Below, piece after piece: positions 1-9,096 of a stretch of DNA of 64,000 nucleotides. The notes under the pieces are model-generated. The model did not search any database. It was not told where the DNA came from and saw only the letters and a list, made by a program, of their open reading frames with translations. Position numbers and translations under genes: made by a program. Position 1 is the stretch's first letter, and every line of letters begins with the position of its first letter. The stretch is from Burkholderia cepacia. GTDB taxonomy: Bacteria > Pseudomonadota > Gammaproteobacteria > Burkholderiales > Burkholderiaceae. The stretch lies in the NCBI RefSeq assembly GCF_029962485.1, contig NZ_CP073638.1, positions 1 through 64,000 on the forward strand, given 5' to 3'.

Positions 1-2208
1 ATGGCAGAACCGAAGGCGCTCCCACGCGACTGGCAGCGGTTGTTTTCCGCGGGCCGCGGCGTGTCCGGACGGCGTCTCGGAGGCGCGTCGCCGCGCGCCG
101 ACCTGTTTATCGCGGCGTTCATCATCGCGGTCGTCGCGCTGTTCATCCTGCCGCTGCCGCAGGCCGCGCTCGACGGGATGATCTCGCTGAACCTGGCCGC
201 GAGCGTCGTACTGCTGACGGTATCGACCTACGTGCCGTCGGCGGTCAGCTTCTCGTCGTTTCCTGCGTTGCTGCTGTTCACGACGCTGTTCCGGCTCGCG
301 CTGAACATCGCGTCGTGCAAGCTGATCCTGTTGCACGCGAACGCGGGCCACGTGATCGACGCGTTCGGGCGGCTCGTGGTCGGCAACAACGTCGTGGTGG
401 GCGGCGTGGTGTTCCTCGTGATCGCCGTGGTGCAGTTCATCGTGATCGCGAAAGGGTCGGAGCGCGTGGCGGAAGTCGGTGCGCGTTTCTCGCTCGACGC
501 GATGCCCGGCAAGCAGATGAGCATCGACGCGGACCTGCGCGCGGGCATCATCAACGCCGACGAAGCGCGCGAGCGCCGCGAGAAGCTCGAGCAGGAATCG
601 CAGATGCACGGCGCGATGGACGGCGCGATGAAGTTCGTGAAGGGCGACGCGATCGCGGGCCTCGTGATCGCGTTCATCAACATCGTCGCGGGGATCGCGG
701 TCGGCACGCTGATGCACGGGATGGATATCGGCCAGGCGCTGCAGCGTTACGCGATCCTGACGGTCGGCGACGGGATGGCGTCGCAGATTCCGTCGCTGCT
801 GGTGTCGATCGCGGCGGGCATCGTGACGACCCGCGTCGCGACGCGCGATGCGCGGCAGCGCCAGCTCGGCGAACAGCTCGGCGAGCAGCTGGGTGCGCAT
901 CCGCGTGCGTTGCTGATCGCGGCGGTCGTGCTGAGCGGCTTCCTCGTCGTGCCCGGTTTCCCGAAATGGTCGTTCGCGCTGATCGCGATCGGCCTCGGCG
1001 TGTTCGCGTTCTCGCAGCTCAAGCGCAAGACGACCGCGCCGAGTTTCAACCTGATCCAGATCGCGGGGCGGGTCGGCGCGGCCGACGACGGCCAGCCCGC
1101 GAAGGTATCGCATGCGGCCGGCGTTACGTCGCTGATCGCGGTGTCGCTGTCCGACGACCTGCGCACGAGCCTGAATCTCGCGCAGTTTCAGGCCGCGCTG
1201 TCGAGCGCGAAAGCGCGTGTCGATGCGGACATCGGCACGGTGTTCCCGCGCATCACGCTGAACGATGACGAAGGCGCGGCGGCAGGCACTTACCGGATCT
1301 ATCTGCAGGACGTGCTCGCCGCGCACGGCGCGCTGAAGCCGGGCTGGCTGTTGTGGGACGGCGTCGCGCCGCTGCCCGAGCGCGCGGAGCGCCAGCCGGC
1401 CGAGGCCTTCGGCCCGTTCGCGACCGCGCTGTGGATCAAGCCCGACGGCACCGCGCCGGACGGCAAGTGGCTGTCGAGCGAAAGCGCGCTCGCCGCGCAC
1501 GTCGAGCAGATCGTGCGCCAGCATGCGGACGAACTGCTCGGGATCCAGGAAACGCAGGCGCTCGTGCATCTGGTGCGCCGCGAGCACCCGGAACTCGTGG
1601 GCGAGCTGACGCGGCTCGTGCCGCTGCAGCGCGTGACCGAGGTGCTGCGCCGGCTGCTTGCCGAGCAGGTGCCGATCCGCAATCTGCGCGTGATCTTCGA
1701 AAGCCTGATCACGTGGGCGCCGAACGAACCGGACGACGTGATCGCGCTGGTCGAGCTCGTGCGCGTCGACCTGCGCCGGATGATTACCGACCGCCACGCG
1801 GGCACGACGCGCCAACTGCGGGTCGTGCTGTTCGAGCAGAACCTGCAGGAACGGATCGAGACTGCGGTGATGCGCACGAAGCAGGGCAATTTCCTCGCGC
1901 TGTCGAGCGCGGTGAAGCAGGACATCGGCGAGCAGGTGCGCGCGATCGTGCAGGCCGCGCAGGCGGCCGGCCCCGGCGGCCACGGCAATGCGCAGGGCGC
2001 GGTGCGGCTCGCGGTGATGGTCGCGCTCGGCGCGCGCCGCTACGTGAAGACGATCCTGCAGCCCGTGCTGCCCGACCTCGCGGTGCTGTCGTATCAGGAG
2101 GTCGAGGAGGACGTGCAGCTGCATACGGTCGGCTGGGTCAAGAACCCGCCGGACGACGGCTCGGTCGGCGCAGGCGCCGACGTGCGTGTGCCGGGAGCCG
2201 TGCAATGA
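1..2208 (+). CDS. sctV: T3SS export apparatus protein SctV (FlhA/YscV family)
   Basis: Major export gate of the type III secretion inner-membrane apparatus. The 735-residue product has the family layout: a hydrophobic N-terminal half with several membrane segments (about residues 34-345) and a large cytosolic C-terminal half that forms the nonameric ring binding chaperone-substrate complexes. Length matches the family (about 700 residues). The first base of the window is the A of the ATG, so an upstream start or promoter cannot be judged. The stop overlaps the next start (ATGA), which indicates translational coupling to sctS. Confidence 0.95.
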   Translation: MAEPKALPRDWQRLFSAGRGVSGRRLGGASPRADLFIAAFIIAVVALFILPLPQAALDGMISLNLAASVVLLTVSTYVPSAVSFSSFPALLLFTTLFRLALNIASCKLILLHANAGHVIDAFGRLVVGNNVVVGGVVFLVIAVVQFIVIAKGSERVAEVGARFSLDAMPGKQMSIDADLRAGIINADEARERREKLEQESQMHGAMDGAMKFVKGDAIAGLVIAFINIVAGIAVGTLMHGMDIGQALQRYAILTVGDGMASQIPSLLVSIAAGIVTTRVATRDARQRQLGEQLGEQLGAHPRALLIAAVVLSGFLVVPGFPKWSFALIAIGLGVFAFSQLKRKTTAPSFNLIQIAGRVGAADDGQPAKVSHAAGVTSLIAVSLSDDLRTSLNLAQFQAALSSAKARVDADIGTVFPRITLNDDEGAAAGTYRIYLQDVLAAHGALKPGWLLWDGVAPLPERAERQPAEAFGPFATALWIKPDGTAPDGKWLSSESALAAHVEQIVRQHADELLGIQETQALVHLVRREHPELVGELTRLVPLQRVTEVLRRLLAEQVPIRNLRVIFESLITWAPNEPDDVIALVELVRVDLRRMITDRHAGTTRQLRVVLFEQNLQERIETAVMRTKQGNFLALSSAVKQDIGEQVRAIVQAAQAAGPGGHGNAQGAVRLAVMVALGARRYVKTILQPVLPDLAVLSYQEVEEDVQLHTVGWVKNPPDDGSVGAGADVRVPGAVQ

Positions 2209-2483
2209 CGAGCTCGACCATCCTCGACCTGACGCGCCAGGCGCTGATGCTCGTGCTGCTGCTGTCGCTGCCGATCGTGCTGATCGCCACCGTCACGGGA
2301 CTCGTGGTCGCGATCCTGCAGGCCGTCACGCAGGTGCAGGACGCCAACATCGGCATCGCGGTGCGGCTGATCGCCGTGATGGTCGCACTCGTGCTGCTGT
2401 CGGCGTGGCTCGGCGGCGAAGTGCTGCGCTTCGCGCAGCAGGCGCTGGAACGCATGTTCGTTTCTTCCACAGGAGTCTTTTGA
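2205..2483 (+). CDS. sctS: T3SS export apparatus protein SctS (FliQ/YscS family)
   Basis: Small inner-membrane component of the SctRST export core. The 92-residue product has two long hydrophobic segments (about residues 15-40 and 50-75) with the short polar connection rich in Gln (LQAVTQVQD) typical of FliQ/SctS. It overlaps sctV by ATGA and its stop shares a base with the sctC start (TGATG). A good Shine-Dalgarno sequence for sctC (AGGAG) lies inside its 3' end. Confidence 0.95.
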   Translation: MTSSTILDLTRQALMLVLLLSLPIVLIATVTGLVVAILQAVTQVQDANIGIAVRLIAVMVALVLLSAWLGGEVLRFAQQALERMFVSSTGVF

Positions 2484-4522
2484 TGCGTCGACGCGTCGCC
2501 CCGATCCGGTTTCAACCGCGCAGCCTGCAACGGGCCGCGCTTGCCATGTGCGCGACCGCGCTGCTCACGGCGTCGCTGTGCATGGCGCCCGCGCAGCATG
2601 CGCGGGCCGCGGACCTGCGTTGGCGCAACAAGCCGTTCACGATCGTCGCGAACGGCAAGAAGATCGGCGACTTCATCCGCGAGCTCGCGTCGTCGCAGGG
2701 CGTGACGGCAGTGGTCGACCCGAAGGTCGACGGCGTGATCAGCGGCCGCTTCTCGGGCACGCCGCAACAGACGCTCGACACGATCTGTTCGACCTACGGG
2801 CTCACGTGGTACTACGACGGTTCGTTCCTGTACGTCGATCCGGCCGACCAGTCGCAGACGCAGATGATTCCGGTCCCGCCGAATGCATCCGGTGAAATCG
2901 GCCGCGCGCTGCAGGCGATGCAGATCCCCGACAAGCGCTATACGCTCGTGATCAACGACCGCGCGAACAGCGTGTACGTGGCCGGCCCGCGCCGCTACGT
3001 CGAACTCGTGCGGCAGGCGGTCGGCTCGGTCGGCGATCCGTCGGCGAACGGGGCGCATGCGGACATTCGCGCGTTCCGGCTCAAGTACGGCTGGGCGTCG
3101 GATTTCACGATCAACCGTTCGGGCAAGGAAGTGACGGTGCCGGGCGTCGCGACGATCCTGAGCCGGCTGTTCGGCAAGGGCGGCGGCACGAACGCGCTGC
3201 CGTCGAGCACGCCGCTCGGGCAGGCCGCGCGCCAGGTGAAGCTCGGCTCGGGGCTGACGATCGCGGTGCCGCGCCTCGACTTCCCCGACATCTCCGGCGG
3301 CCCGCGTTCGGGCGGTTATACCGGCGACAGCAGCGCGGCCGGCGGGCTCTCGCCGTTCGCGAACGCCGGCGGCGGCGACGCGCTGCCGCAGATCGTTGCC
3401 GATCCGGCGATCAACGCGGTGATCGTGCGCGACCTGCCGGAGAACATGTATCGCTACCAGTCGTTGATCAACCAGCTCGACGAGCGGCCGCGCATCGTCG
3501 AGATCAACGTGACGATCATCGACATCAACGAGGATTCGCTCGACAGCCTCGGGATCGACTGGCGTCTGCACACGACGCACGGCGACGTGCAGATCGGCAA
3601 CGGCGCGAACCCGCTGAACGGCAACTCGCAGTACAACGGCGCAGGCAATCCGCCGCTGACGTTCGGCGTCGGCACGTCGGAAACCGGGCAGACCGGCACC
3701 TTCCTGCCGACCGGCATCGCGCTGACGGCATCGATCGGCGGCTCGCTGCGCAACTACCTGCTCACACGCGTGAACGCGCTCGCGCAGAAGGGGCAGGCGC
3801 AGTTGCGTTCGAAACCGAAGGTGCTCGCGCTCGACAACACCGAGGCGATCCTCGAGAACCTCACGCAGTTCTACGTGCAGGTGCAGGGCTATCAGGATTC
3901 GTCGCTGTACAGCGTGACGACCGGCACGAGCATCAAGGTGACGCCGATGATCGTCGACGAGGCGATCCGCAACGCGGCCGCCGTATCAGGCAATCCGCAG
4001 AGCGTGATGATGTCGATCGACATCCAGGACGGCAATGTCGTGCAGGGGCAGGCCGTGTCGAACATCCCGGTGATCCAGCAGCGCAACATCGTCACCAAGT
4101 CGATGATCGACGAAGGCAAGAGCCTGCTGATCGCCGGTTTCAACGACGACGAGGTGAAGTTGAACAAGAGCGGCGTGCCCTGGCTGTCCGACATTCCGTT
4201 GATCGGCAACCTGTTCAAGTACACCGACAAGTCGGGCAACCACATGGAGCGCTTCTACCTGCTGACGCCGCGCGTGGTGACGAACGCGTCGATGTATGCG
4301 CCGGACGGCTCGCCCGTGAATCCGGGCGTGGACGCGCCGGCCAATCCGGAAGGGATGTCGATGTATCGCCCGCCGGACAACGACGTCGCGGTGCCGCTGA
4401 CGCCGAAGCCGCTGCCCGGCACGAAGTTCGGCCCGCCTGCACTGCCGCCACCGAAGGATGCGGCGGCGCAGCCGGCGGCGGCGACCGCAGGAGTGACCAC
4501 GCATGTCGACGACCATCATTGA
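2483..4522 (+). CDS. sctC: T3SS outer-membrane secretin SctC
   Basis: Outer-membrane ring (secretin) of the injectisome. I start it at the ATG that overlaps the sctS stop, giving 679 residues. The N-terminus is a long Sec signal with a basic start and cleavage near the AHARA-ADLRW junction. It is followed by the periplasmic N0/N1 domains (FTIVANGKK, DFIRELASSQG) and a C-terminal secretin beta-domain (about residues 420-605, including SKPKVLALDN and a VPWLSDIPLIGNLF motif). The Pro-rich tail after about residue 610 resembles a pilotin-binding or disordered tail. Its end overlaps sctD by 20 bp. Confidence 0.95.
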   Translation: MRRRVAPIRFQPRSLQRAALAMCATALLTASLCMAPAQHARAADLRWRNKPFTIVANGKKIGDFIRELASSQGVTAVVDPKVDGVISGRFSGTPQQTLDTICSTYGLTWYYDGSFLYVDPADQSQTQMIPVPPNASGEIGRALQAMQIPDKRYTLVINDRANSVYVAGPRRYVELVRQAVGSVGDPSANGAHADIRAFRLKYGWASDFTINRSGKEVTVPGVATILSRLFGKGGGTNALPSSTPLGQAARQVKLGSGLTIAVPRLDFPDISGGPRSGGYTGDSSAAGGLSPFANAGGGDALPQIVADPAINAVIVRDLPENMYRYQSLINQLDERPRIVEINVTIIDINEDSLDSLGIDWRLHTTHGDVQIGNGANPLNGNSQYNGAGNPPLTFGVGTSETGQTGTFLPTGIALTASIGGSLRNYLLTRVNALAQKGQAQLRSKPKVLALDNTEAILENLTQFYVQVQGYQDSSLYSVTTGTSIKVTPMIVDEAIRNAAAVSGNPQSVMMSIDIQDGNVVQGQAVSNIPVIQQRNIVTKSMIDEGKSLLIAGFNDDEVKLNKSGVPWLSDIPLIGNLFKYTDKSGNHMERFYLLTPRVVTNASMYAPDGSPVNPGVDAPANPEGMSMYRPPDNDVAVPLTPKPLPGTKFGPPALPPPKDAAAQPAAATAGVTTHVDDHH

Positions 4523-5837
4523 TCCGCACGGCGACGGCGCATTGCCCGGCGGCGCGGGGGGCGGCGCGGCGGCGCTCGCGTCGCCGTGGAACCTGTGCTT
4601 CCTGAGCGGGCCGATGTACGGCCGCACGATGTCGCTCGCGCGCGGCGCGAACTGGGTCGGCACGGCAGCCGATTGCGAAGTGATCCTGCCCGATCGCGAG
4701 ATCGGCGCGAAGCAGGTGTGCCTGCAGGTCGGCGCGCTCGCGGTGACCGTGCAAAACCACGGCGGCGAGACCGGCGCAGCGGTGCTGTTCAACGACGAAC
4801 CGCTCGGCGCGGGCCGCCGCTCAATGACGCCGCACGATGTCGTGACGGTCGGCTCGATCCGGCTCGGCATCGCGCGGCACGCACAGGCGAGCGTCGCGCT
4901 GCCCGACGAAACCGACGCGCCCGACGCCGCGCGCGAGGCCGCGTGGCTCGGCTGGCTCACGGGCGGATTGCGCCGCCTCGGCAGCCGGCGGCTCGTGATC
5001 GCGCTGGTCGCACTGTGGATCGGCGTGCTGCTCGGCGCGCTCGGCTACGGCTTCGTCACGTGGTCGGGGCGCCTGCCGTGGCAGCACGAATCGGTGTTCG
5101 CGCGCACGCATCGGTTGCAGCAACTGCTGCATGCGTATCCGGAGCTGGCCGTCGCGCCGCGCGACGACGGCGTGATCGTGTCGGGCTACGTCGGCGATCC
5201 GGCCGCGCGCGAACGCGTCGCGCAGATCGTCGCGGGCGTCGACAACGCGGCGCTCGGCAACATCTACGTGGTGAGCGACCTGGTCGCGACCGCGCAGACC
5301 TATTTCAGCGATACGTCGCTGACGGTCACGTATCTCGGCCGTGGCCGGATCGAACTGACGGGCGCGGCCGCGCGTGCGCAGATCGAGCCGCGCATCCGCA
5401 ACTACATGAAGGACGCGCGTCCGGCGCTCGAAGTCGTCGATCACGTGCGCGATGCCGATCCGGCCGCGCCGCGCACGGCGACGACGCTCGGCGGCATGGC
5501 CGGGATTCCGGAGATTACGACGGTGTTTGCGGGCGACGGCGACCAGCGCTACATCGAGACGGCCGACGGCAGCCGTTACTTCGAAGGCGCGCGGCTGAAG
5601 GAGGGCGCGACCGTCATGTCGATCGGCGCGGACGAAGTCGTATTCGAACGCAACGGTCAGCGCATCACGATGCCGCTCGGCGGCCCGTCGGCGAGTGCGC
5701 CCGGGCAGGCGCCGGCGCCGCCCGTGGCGCCGCTGGCGAGCGGCGCGGCCGCCGGAGTCGCGCAGCCGGTGCCGGGGCCGACGCTGTTGCCGGAGGCAGC
5801 GGCCGCCGCCGGCGCATCGAAGGAGGTGGCGCACTAG
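4503..5837 (+). CDS. sctD: T3SS inner-membrane ring protein SctD (FHA domain)
   Basis: Outer of the two inner-membrane rings. The 444-residue protein has an N-terminal FHA-like cytoplasmic domain (about residues 28-125), one transmembrane helix (about residues 160-185) and periplasmic ring-building repeats. This is the YscD/PscD plan. The Ala/Pro-rich C-terminus after about residue 395 is low complexity. The start codon lies inside sctC, with a GGAG motif upstream, so expression is coupled. Assignment rests on topology, FHA character and position between sctC and sctI/J. Confidence 0.85.
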   Translation: MSTTIIDPHGDGALPGGAGGGAAALASPWNLCFLSGPMYGRTMSLARGANWVGTAADCEVILPDREIGAKQVCLQVGALAVTVQNHGGETGAAVLFNDEPLGAGRRSMTPHDVVTVGSIRLGIARHAQASVALPDETDAPDAAREAAWLGWLTGGLRRLGSRRLVIALVALWIGVLLGALGYGFVTWSGRLPWQHESVFARTHRLQQLLHAYPELAVAPRDDGVIVSGYVGDPAARERVAQIVAGVDNAALGNIYVVSDLVATAQTYFSDTSLTVTYLGRGRIELTGAAARAQIEPRIRNYMKDARPALEVVDHVRDADPAAPRTATTLGGMAGIPEITTVFAGDGDQRYIETADGSRYFEGARLKEGATVMSIGADEVVFERNGQRITMPLGGPSASAPGQAPAPPVAPLASGAAAGVAQPVPGPTLLPEAAAAAGASKEVAH

Positions 5838-5978
5838 CGCCGCGACAGGTCATGCGCATCGCGCGGCGCGCGGTGCGTTCAATACGCGAGGCGTCGCAGC
5901 GGTGCGGCGGCTCACGTCGCCGGTGGGGCATGGGGCCGCCGCCGGAAGGTGGATGACGTTCACGTAAAGGAGCGCAAC

Positions 5979-6191
5979 ATGGGTACGCAGGCAGCAGGTG
6001 GTGCAACCAACACGAACCAGGTCCAGCAGCAGGCAGACGACCTGACCAAGACGCAGCTCGAACTGACGAAGATCAACTTCCAGGTTCAGCAGTCGACGGC
6101 GACGTTCGAAACCAGCAACGCAGTGACCGCGCAAGAAGGGACGGCAAACGCCCAGGTCGCGCAACACCTGAGCTCGGCCGGCCGCGCATGA
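5979..6191 (+). CDS. small Gln-rich T3SS protein, candidate needle subunit
   Basis: A 70-residue, Cys-free, hydrophilic, probably helical protein (rich in Gln, Thr, Ala, Asn) with a strong ribosome-binding site (AAAGGAG, 6 nt before ATG). It sits between sctD and sctI, where Ysc-type clusters carry the SctE/F/G/P genes, so the needle protein SctF is the most likely role by position. However, I do not see the usual conserved SctF C-terminal region, and it could instead be a small chaperone or a Hrp-pilin-like subunit. The function is inferred from position only. Confidence 0.45.
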   Translation: MGTQAAGGATNTNQVQQQADDLTKTQLELTKINFQVQQSTATFETSNAVTAQEGTANAQVAQHLSSAGRA

Positions 6192-6339
6192 CGCCGGTCG
6201 CCGGCCGTGCCGCGCGTGGCCGCGCGCCGGGTCTGCCCGAGACGGGCATCCGGCGGCGGATGCGCGCGTGCCGGCCGGCCTGTTCCGGGCTGGCCCGACC
6301 GATCCGGTCCGGTGTCGGCCACTCAAGGAGGGCATGGAC

Positions 6340-6819
6340 ATGTCAGTGACAGGCGTAGGCGCGGCGCCGCCGGGCGCGGCCGCGCTCGCGAGTGCCGCGC
6401 AGCAGCAGACGGGTGCGGCGTCCGATCCGGCGCGGGTGCGCCAGTTCGATGCGCTGATGCAGCCGGGGGCATCGCCGGCCGCCCCGCCGTCCGCGTCAGG
6501 CGTCGCGATGTCGCGCGCGCCGGCGGACGCGGCGCCGGCCGTGCAGATGACGCCCGCGCAGGCGAACCAGTCATCGCTGGTCGAGCGGTTGCGTACCTAC
6601 GGCAACGATCTCGATTCGCGGTACGCGAACATCGACAAGCATCGCAGCGAGATGCTGACGTCGATGGCGGACAACCGCAGCGATCCGCTGATGACGATGG
6701 TGAAGGCGATGGATTTCCAGTGGACGGCGACCACCACCATTTCGGAATACCAATTGAGCCTGTCGGTCGCGCAGGCGGCGAACGGCTTCACGCACACGGT
6801 GCTGAAGACGCAGGAGTGA
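6340..6819 (+). CDS. sctI: T3SS inner rod protein SctI
   Basis: Inner-rod/adaptor protein between export gate and needle. The product is 159 residues from the ATG placed 7 nt after AAGGAGGG; another ATG two codons upstream is less well spaced. An Ala/Pro-rich N-terminal part is followed by a C-terminal helical region (about residues 90-159) with the pattern of YscI/HrpB-type rods: DPLMTMVKAMDFQ, then a hydrophobic helix and LKTQE at the end. The order sctI-sctJ-sctK-sctL is that of Ysc-type clusters. Confidence 0.8.
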   Translation: MSVTGVGAAPPGAAALASAAQQQTGAASDPARVRQFDALMQPGASPAAPPSASGVAMSRAPADAAPAVQMTPAQANQSSLVERLRTYGNDLDSRYANIDKHRSEMLTSMADNRSDPLMTMVKAMDFQWTATTTISEYQLSLSVAQAANGFTHTVLKTQE

Positions 6820-6869
6820 TGGCGCGCGTGGGCCGGATCCGGTCTCGCGCGCCCTGAAGCGGACAAACG

Positions 6870-7739
6870 ATGACGACGATCGATTCGACGCCGCGCTTGC
6901 ATGCGTGGCGCAGCCGGGCGGCGCGCGCGCTGCTCGCGGGGCTGCTCGTGCTGCTGGCCGGGTGCCAGAAGGAGCTGTACTCGGGACTGTCGGAGCGCGA
7001 CGCGAACCAGATGATCGCGGTGCTCGGCGACGCAGGCATCAGCGCGTCGAAGGACAACGACGCGCGCGACACGTCGGACCGCAGCGCATGGCTGGTGAGC
7101 GTCGCGGACGGCGACATGCAGTCGGCGCTCACGGTGCTGCACGCGAACGGGCTGCCGAAGCCCAGCTATGCGAGCCTCGGCGAGCTGTTCCAGAAGCAGG
7201 GCCTCGTGTCGACGCCGGCCGAGGAACGTGTGCGCTACCTGTACGGCGTGTCGCAGGACCTGTCGCGTACGCTGCAGGACATCGAGGGCGTGGTCGTCGC
7301 GCGCGTGCAGGTCGTGATTCCGGAGAACGATCCGCTCGCGGACAAGATCAAGCCGTCGTCGGCGGCCGTGTACATCCGCTATCGGCCGGGCGTCGACCTG
7401 CGCGCGATGGCGCCGATGGTCAAGGATCTCGTGGCGCACAGCATCGAAGGGCTGCAGTACGACAACGTGTCGCTGTTCCTGCAGCCGGCCGCCGCGCAGG
7501 CAACGCGCGTGGACGGGATCGGCAGCGCGGTGTCGGACATCGTGCGGCTGCGTTCGCCGCTCGGCTGGCTCGTGTTCGCGCTGATCCTGCTGACCTGCGC
7601 GGTCATCGCGCTGTCGGCCGCCCGGCGCGGGATGTTCGGCGCACGGCTCGCGGGCCTGCTCGGTGCGCCGCGCGCGGCGAACGGTGCCGGCGGCGCGTCG
7701 CAGTCGGGTGGTGGCCTGCGCACGCCCGACGGCGCATGA
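6870..7739 (+). CDS. sctJ: T3SS inner-membrane ring lipoprotein SctJ
   Basis: Inner MS-ring lipoprotein of the YscJ/FliF family, 289 residues. The signal sequence ends in a lipobox (LLAGC, Cys at about residue 32). The periplasmic ring-building domain follows, with recognisable motifs (YSGLSERDANQM, EERVRYLYGVSQDLSRTL, VQVVIPENDP). One transmembrane helix lies at about residues 232-252, and a short cytoplasmic tail ends the protein. The stop overlaps the sctK start (ATGA). Confidence 0.95.
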   Translation: MTTIDSTPRLHAWRSRAARALLAGLLVLLAGCQKELYSGLSERDANQMIAVLGDAGISASKDNDARDTSDRSAWLVSVADGDMQSALTVLHANGLPKPSYASLGELFQKQGLVSTPAEERVRYLYGVSQDLSRTLQDIEGVVVARVQVVIPENDPLADKIKPSSAAVYIRYRPGVDLRAMAPMVKDLVAHSIEGLQYDNVSLFLQPAAAQATRVDGIGSAVSDIVRLRSPLGWLVFALILLTCAVIALSAARRGMFGARLAGLLGAPRAANGAGGASQSGGGLRTPDGA

Positions 7740-8485
7740 GCGATCCGCACGCGCTGTTGCCGGGCGACGGGCTCAACCTGACCGACGCCGCGCCGCTGCC
7801 GTGGCTGCAGCCGCTCGCGGCGCCGCCCGCGCCGCGCCGCGCGGCGTTCCATGCGCTCGTCTGCGACTTCAACCTGCGGCCCGACCGCTACCTGCACGTG
7901 ACGCGCGTGCCGGCCGGCTGGCCCGCGAGCTACCGCTCGCCGGACGCGTTCGGCGCGGCCGGCCGCAAGCTGCTCGCGCGGCACCTGCTCGATGCGAACG
8001 GCGTGGCCGACCGGCACGACTTCGACGTCGCGAGCCCGAGCGCGCGGCTCGCGCTGCTGCCGGGCGCGGCGCTCGAGCAACTGGCCGCGTATGCGGGGCT
8101 GCTGCTGCATCGCGCCTGGCTGCGCGATGCGCTGGCCGCGCGCCGCATCCGCGCGGAAGTCGCGGCGCGGCTCGGCGGCGACGCGCTGGAACTGGCGCTC
8201 GAACGCGCGCCGGAATTCGGCGCGCTTACCGACACGCTCGAACCGTGGCGTGCCGATCCCGCCGCGTTGCCGGTCGTGATCCGTGCACGCGGCGGGCGGC
8301 TGCTCGCGGATTTCATCGGCGTGGCCGGCGACGCGGTCGCGCGGCGCGTCCGCCTGAAATTCAACCGCGCGATCGACGACGAAGCGCCTTACTGGCTGAA
8401 CCGCGCGCAGCGCGACCAGTTCGGCGAACTGATGTTCCTGTTTCTGATTCCCGAGAGGCTTGCGTCATGGGACTGGCTTTTCTGA
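7736..8485 (+). CDS. sctK: T3SS sorting-platform protein SctK
   Basis: Cytosolic sorting-platform adaptor that links the SctQ/SctL/SctN complex to the SctD ring. The 249-residue protein starts at the ATG overlapping sctJ and ends inside sctL. It has the YscK-like beginning (FNLRPDRYLH near the N-terminus) and is largely alpha-helical, Arg/Ala-rich and soluble. Assignment relies on family pattern and on position between sctJ and sctL. SctK proteins are poorly conserved. Confidence 0.8.
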   Translation: MSDPHALLPGDGLNLTDAAPLPWLQPLAAPPAPRRAAFHALVCDFNLRPDRYLHVTRVPAGWPASYRSPDAFGAAGRKLLARHLLDANGVADRHDFDVASPSARLALLPGAALEQLAAYAGLLLHRAWLRDALAARRIRAEVAARLGGDALELALERAPEFGALTDTLEPWRADPAALPVVIRARGGRLLADFIGVAGDAVARRVRLKFNRAIDDEAPYWLNRAQRDQFGELMFLFLIPERLASWDWLF

Positions 8486-9096
8486 TCACGAGCGACAACC
8501 TGCAACTGCTGTCGGAGCGCAAGGTGCTCAAGGAACGCGAATACGCGGCGCTACTCGACGCGTCCGCGGTGATCGCGACCGCGCATGAAGAGGCCGCGCG
8601 CATCGTCGCCGATGCACAGCGCGAATTCGACAAGCGCCAGGCGACCGGCTACGACGAAGGGATGCGCCGCGCGCAGCGCGAGCAGGCCGCGCAGGCGTAC
8701 ACGCAGGCACTCGCCGCCACGCGCACGATGGAGACGATGAAGGATGCGATGGCCGATATCGTCGTGAAAGCCGTGCGCGCGATCGTCGGCGAGATGAGCA
8801 CGCAGAAGCTGTACGAGGCCGCACTCGCGCGGATCGCGCCGCTCGTGCGCGACGAGGCGTTCCTGGTCGTGCATGTCGCGCCCGGCCGCAAGGACGAGAT
8901 GCGCGATGCGCTCGACGGCGCGTTCGCCGGGCAGTCGAACCGCCAGAAGATCCGCATCGTCGAGGACGCGCAGCTAGAACGCCACGCGTGCACGGTCGAG
9001 ACGCCGTCCGGGCGTATCGACGCGAGCCTCGACCTGCAGATCGACGCGCTGCGTCAGGCGATCCGCCGCGACGCGTTGAAGGGCGCCGCGCGATGA
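8467..9096 (+). CDS. sctL: T3SS ATPase stator SctL (FliH/YscL family)
   Basis: Peripheral-stalk protein that dimerises, binds SctQ and regulates the ATPase SctN. The 209-residue product has a charged coiled-coil N-terminal half (about residues 20-90, VLKEREYAALLDAS onward, with many Ala/Glu/Arg) and a globular C-terminal FliH/V-type ATPase subunit E-like domain. It overlaps sctK by 19 bp and its stop overlaps the sctN start (ATGA). Confidence 0.9.
   Translation: MGLAFLITSDNLQLLSERKVLKEREYAALLDASAVIATAHEEAARIVADAQREFDKRQATGYDEGMRRAQREQAAQAYTQALAATRTMETMKDAMADIVVKAVRAIVGEMSTQKLYEAALARIAPLVRDEAFLVVHVAPGRKDEMRDALDGAFAGQSNRQKIRIVEDAQLERHACTVETPSGRIDASLDLQIDALRQAIRRDALKGAAR

Noticed and set aside
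2138..3580. long antisense ORFs across the T3SS and elsewhere
   Set aside because: Very long open frames opposite or beside real genes are usual in two-thirds GC DNA; these have Arg/Ala/His-rich low-quality composition, no ribosome-binding sites and no domains.
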